Shown: positions 62,675 to 64,000 of the stretch, piece by piece
How positions within the stretch are numbered: position 1 is the stretch's first letter
Layout: each line of letters begins with the position of its first letter
Origin: Catenovulum sp. 2E275
Lineage (GTDB): Bacteria; Pseudomonadota; Gammaproteobacteria; Enterobacterales; Alteromonadaceae
Assembly (NCBI RefSeq): GCF_025515275.1
Contig: NZ_JAOPFU010000003.1
Span: forward strand, 124,001-188,000
DNA: 64,000 nucleotides
Direction of reading: 5' to 3'
Made by a program: the position numbers and the translations under genes
The notes under the pieces: generated by a model
Databases searched by the model: none
What the model saw: only the letters and a program-made list of their open reading frames with translations
What the model was told of the DNA's origin: nothing

Positions 62675-64000
62675 CTGTAACTTATCAGAGCCAGATTTAT
62701 CAGGATTTAACCCGTTGTCAGCAGCACTTAGCCGGCATTGAAGCAATTGATTTTTATCTGGCAAAACAATTATCTCAGTTATTAAAGTTATCTGACAACC
62801 CTCAGTTAAATCAGGGTGATAAGACGCAAGTTTTTCATATATTGTTAGCGCTGCAATATTTTTTACGCCAAGGGCACACTTGTTTACCCTTGGCTCAAAT
62901 TAGCGGGCAAACTTTATGGAGGGATGAAACTGCTCAACTTCAACAAGTGCCAGAAAACAAAGCAGAGCCAAAAGCAAATACAGACAGCAATCCAGAAGCT
63001 AATATAGAGTCTGAGTTACCAGTTTTACCCGCATCCGGTTTTACTTTTAGTGATCAAAAACAGCTTATCAGCATGATTCAATTATGTTTTGCTGAAACGC
63101 ATTTATCGGCTGAAAACTTGCCCATTATTTTAGATGATGGCTTGTTATATTTTCGCCGTTATCACCAATACGAAACTTTGGTTGCGGCTAAAATTCGCAA
63201 AAAATCACAGCAAAAGCCATTAAGTGCTGGACAAGTTACCGCAGTAAAAGCGATTTATCCTAAACTATTTGGCCATCATCCTAATCATTCAGGTGAAACC
63301 GATTGGCAGCAGGTGGCGGTGGCAAATGCATTAGGGCGTGAACTCAGCATTATTTGTGGTGGACCGGGTACAGGGAAAACTTACACTGTGGCTCGTTTAT
63401 TAGCTGTATTACAGGCGGCTAAACTGGCAGATGAAAATGACGCTCATAGCTTAAATATTTTAATGGCTGCCCCAACCGGTAAAGCCGCGCAGCGTTTAAA
63501 AGAGTCGATAACCGCCGCCAAAAAACAACTGGCGCAAGCCGAAATTAACGATGATATTTTGCAGGCTATACCGGAGCAGGCCAGCACACTACATAGATTA
63601 TTAGGCATTACCCCAAATCATTTCCAACCAAAGCATAATGCGGATAACCCACTTAATTGTGATCTGTTATTAGTAGATGAAGTGTCTATGATTGATTTGG
63701 CTATGATGGCCAAATTGTTAGCCGCGTTACCACAAGGTGCTGCGTTAATTTTATTAGGGGATGCACAGCAATTGCCCTCAGTTGAAACCGGTAATGTATT
63801 GGCTGATTTAGTGGCGGGTTTTAAACCGGTTTATCCGCCGGAGGCTGCGCGCCAGATTAGTGAAATTTGTCATCAGCAAGTCGAAGTCGCTGACAACTCA
63901 GATTTATTTCCAGCCAAACGTGCCAGTCATATCTGCTTTTTAACTAAAACGCATCGATTTGGCGGTGAAATTGCTGAGCTGGCGAAAGAAATTATCAACG
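62671..64000 (+). CDS. recD: Exodeoxyribonuclease V alpha subunit RecD, partial at the right edge
   Basis: 443 residues seen from ATG 62671; the gene runs off the window, so the stop is not visible. Superfamily 1B helicase: Walker A CGGPGTGKTYTVARLL, AAPTGKAAQRLKESI, TLHRLLG, Walker B DLLLVDEVSMIDLAMM, GDAQQLPSVETGNVL and TKTHRFGG are present in order. A low-complexity stretch with PENKAEPKANTDSNPEANIE (about residues 93-113) interrupts the N-terminal domain. It overlaps recB by ATGA. Confidence 0.95.
   Translation, partial: MTVTYQSQIYQDLTRCQQHLAGIEAIDFYLAKQLSQLLKLSDNPQLNQGDKTQVFHILLALQYFLRQGHTCLPLAQISGQTLWRDETAQLQQVPENKAEPKANTDSNPEANIESELPVLPASGFTFSDQKQLISMIQLCFAETHLSAENLPIILDDGLLYFRRYHQYETLVAAKIRKKSQQKPLSAGQVTAVKAIYPKLFGHHPNHSGETDWQQVAVANALGRELSIICGGPGTGKTYTVARLLAVLQAAKLADENDAHSLNILMAAPTGKAAQRLKESITAAKKQLAQAEINDDILQAIPEQASTLHRLLGITPNHFQPKHNADNPLNCDLLLVDEVSMIDLAMMAKLLAALPQGAALILLGDAQQLPSVETGNVLADLVAGFKPVYPPEAARQISEICHQQVEVADNSDLFPAKRASHICFLTKTHRFGGEIAELAKEIIN

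Overview
The window looks like the chromosome of an AT-rich marine gammaproteobacterium of the Alteromonadales type. The gene blocks that point there are rluE-nudJ-mnmA-hflD-purB, prfB-lysS, queA-tgt-yajC-secD-secF, purE-purK, pilT-pilU, recC-recB-recD, an fldB/ogt/xerD neighbourhood, a monomeric NADP isocitrate dehydrogenase and several c-di-GMP and TonB genes. Genus cannot be fixed from the sequence alone. No rRNA, tRNA, CRISPR array, prophage or transposase gene was found. Most of the window is core genome.

Layout. 1-3203 (minus, cut by the left edge): a very large fusion of an ammonium-transporter (Amt) domain to PAS, GGDEF and EAL domains, a likely ammonium-responsive c-di-GMP enzyme. 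3204-3804: a MITE-like repeat with 15-bp perfect inverted ends, then the icd terminator. 3805-6033: monomeric isocitrate dehydrogenase. 6364-10837: tRNA/rRNA modification and purine operon ending at a strong terminator. 10948-15173: DUF2798 protein, ribosomal oxygenase RoxA, release factor 2 with its programmed +1 frameshift, and lysyl-tRNA synthetase. 15274-20145 (minus): an accessory block with an FG-GAP/VCBS lipoprotein, a LuxR-type regulator and a TonB-dependent receptor. 20381-23023: MsrA-like protein, a stand-alone EAL protein, and a RhlE-type helicase on the minus strand. 23193-26404: DUF3857/transglutaminase-like exported protein plus a lipoprotein. 26405-27251: gene-free, with a degenerate repeat and a candidate small RNA.

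27252-32661: queuosine and Sec translocon operon. 32716-36213: a sulfide/persulfide handling module (rhodanese, TauE-type exporter, persulfide-dioxygenase-like hydrolase, two YeeE/YedE half-transporters, and an ArsR-family regulator with the SqrR/BigR cysteine spacing). 36214-36670: a second copy of the degenerate palindromic repeat. 36671-38335: recN with candidate tandem LexA boxes. 38696-41073: a chemoreceptor and a small DUF3718 protein. 41098-43120: fldB, ogt, xerD. 43267-45416: pilT-pilU. 45573-47164: purEK. 47472-48734: avtA. 48945-51970: a tightly packed rimK / AstE-like / MscS / RimB-type protease cassette. 52139-54904: Yip1-type membrane protein divergent from a NatAB-like ABC transporter. 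55008-64000: a secreted nuclease, then recC-recB-recD overlapping by ATGA, with recD cut by the right edge.

The less ordinary observations are the Amt-PAS-PAS-GGDEF-EAL fusion, the redox-regulated sulfide module with a dyad operator candidate, the rimK cassette, the candidate sRNA at 26829-26939, and two families of palindromic intergenic repeats. None was tested computationally; calls rest on reading motifs and gene order.
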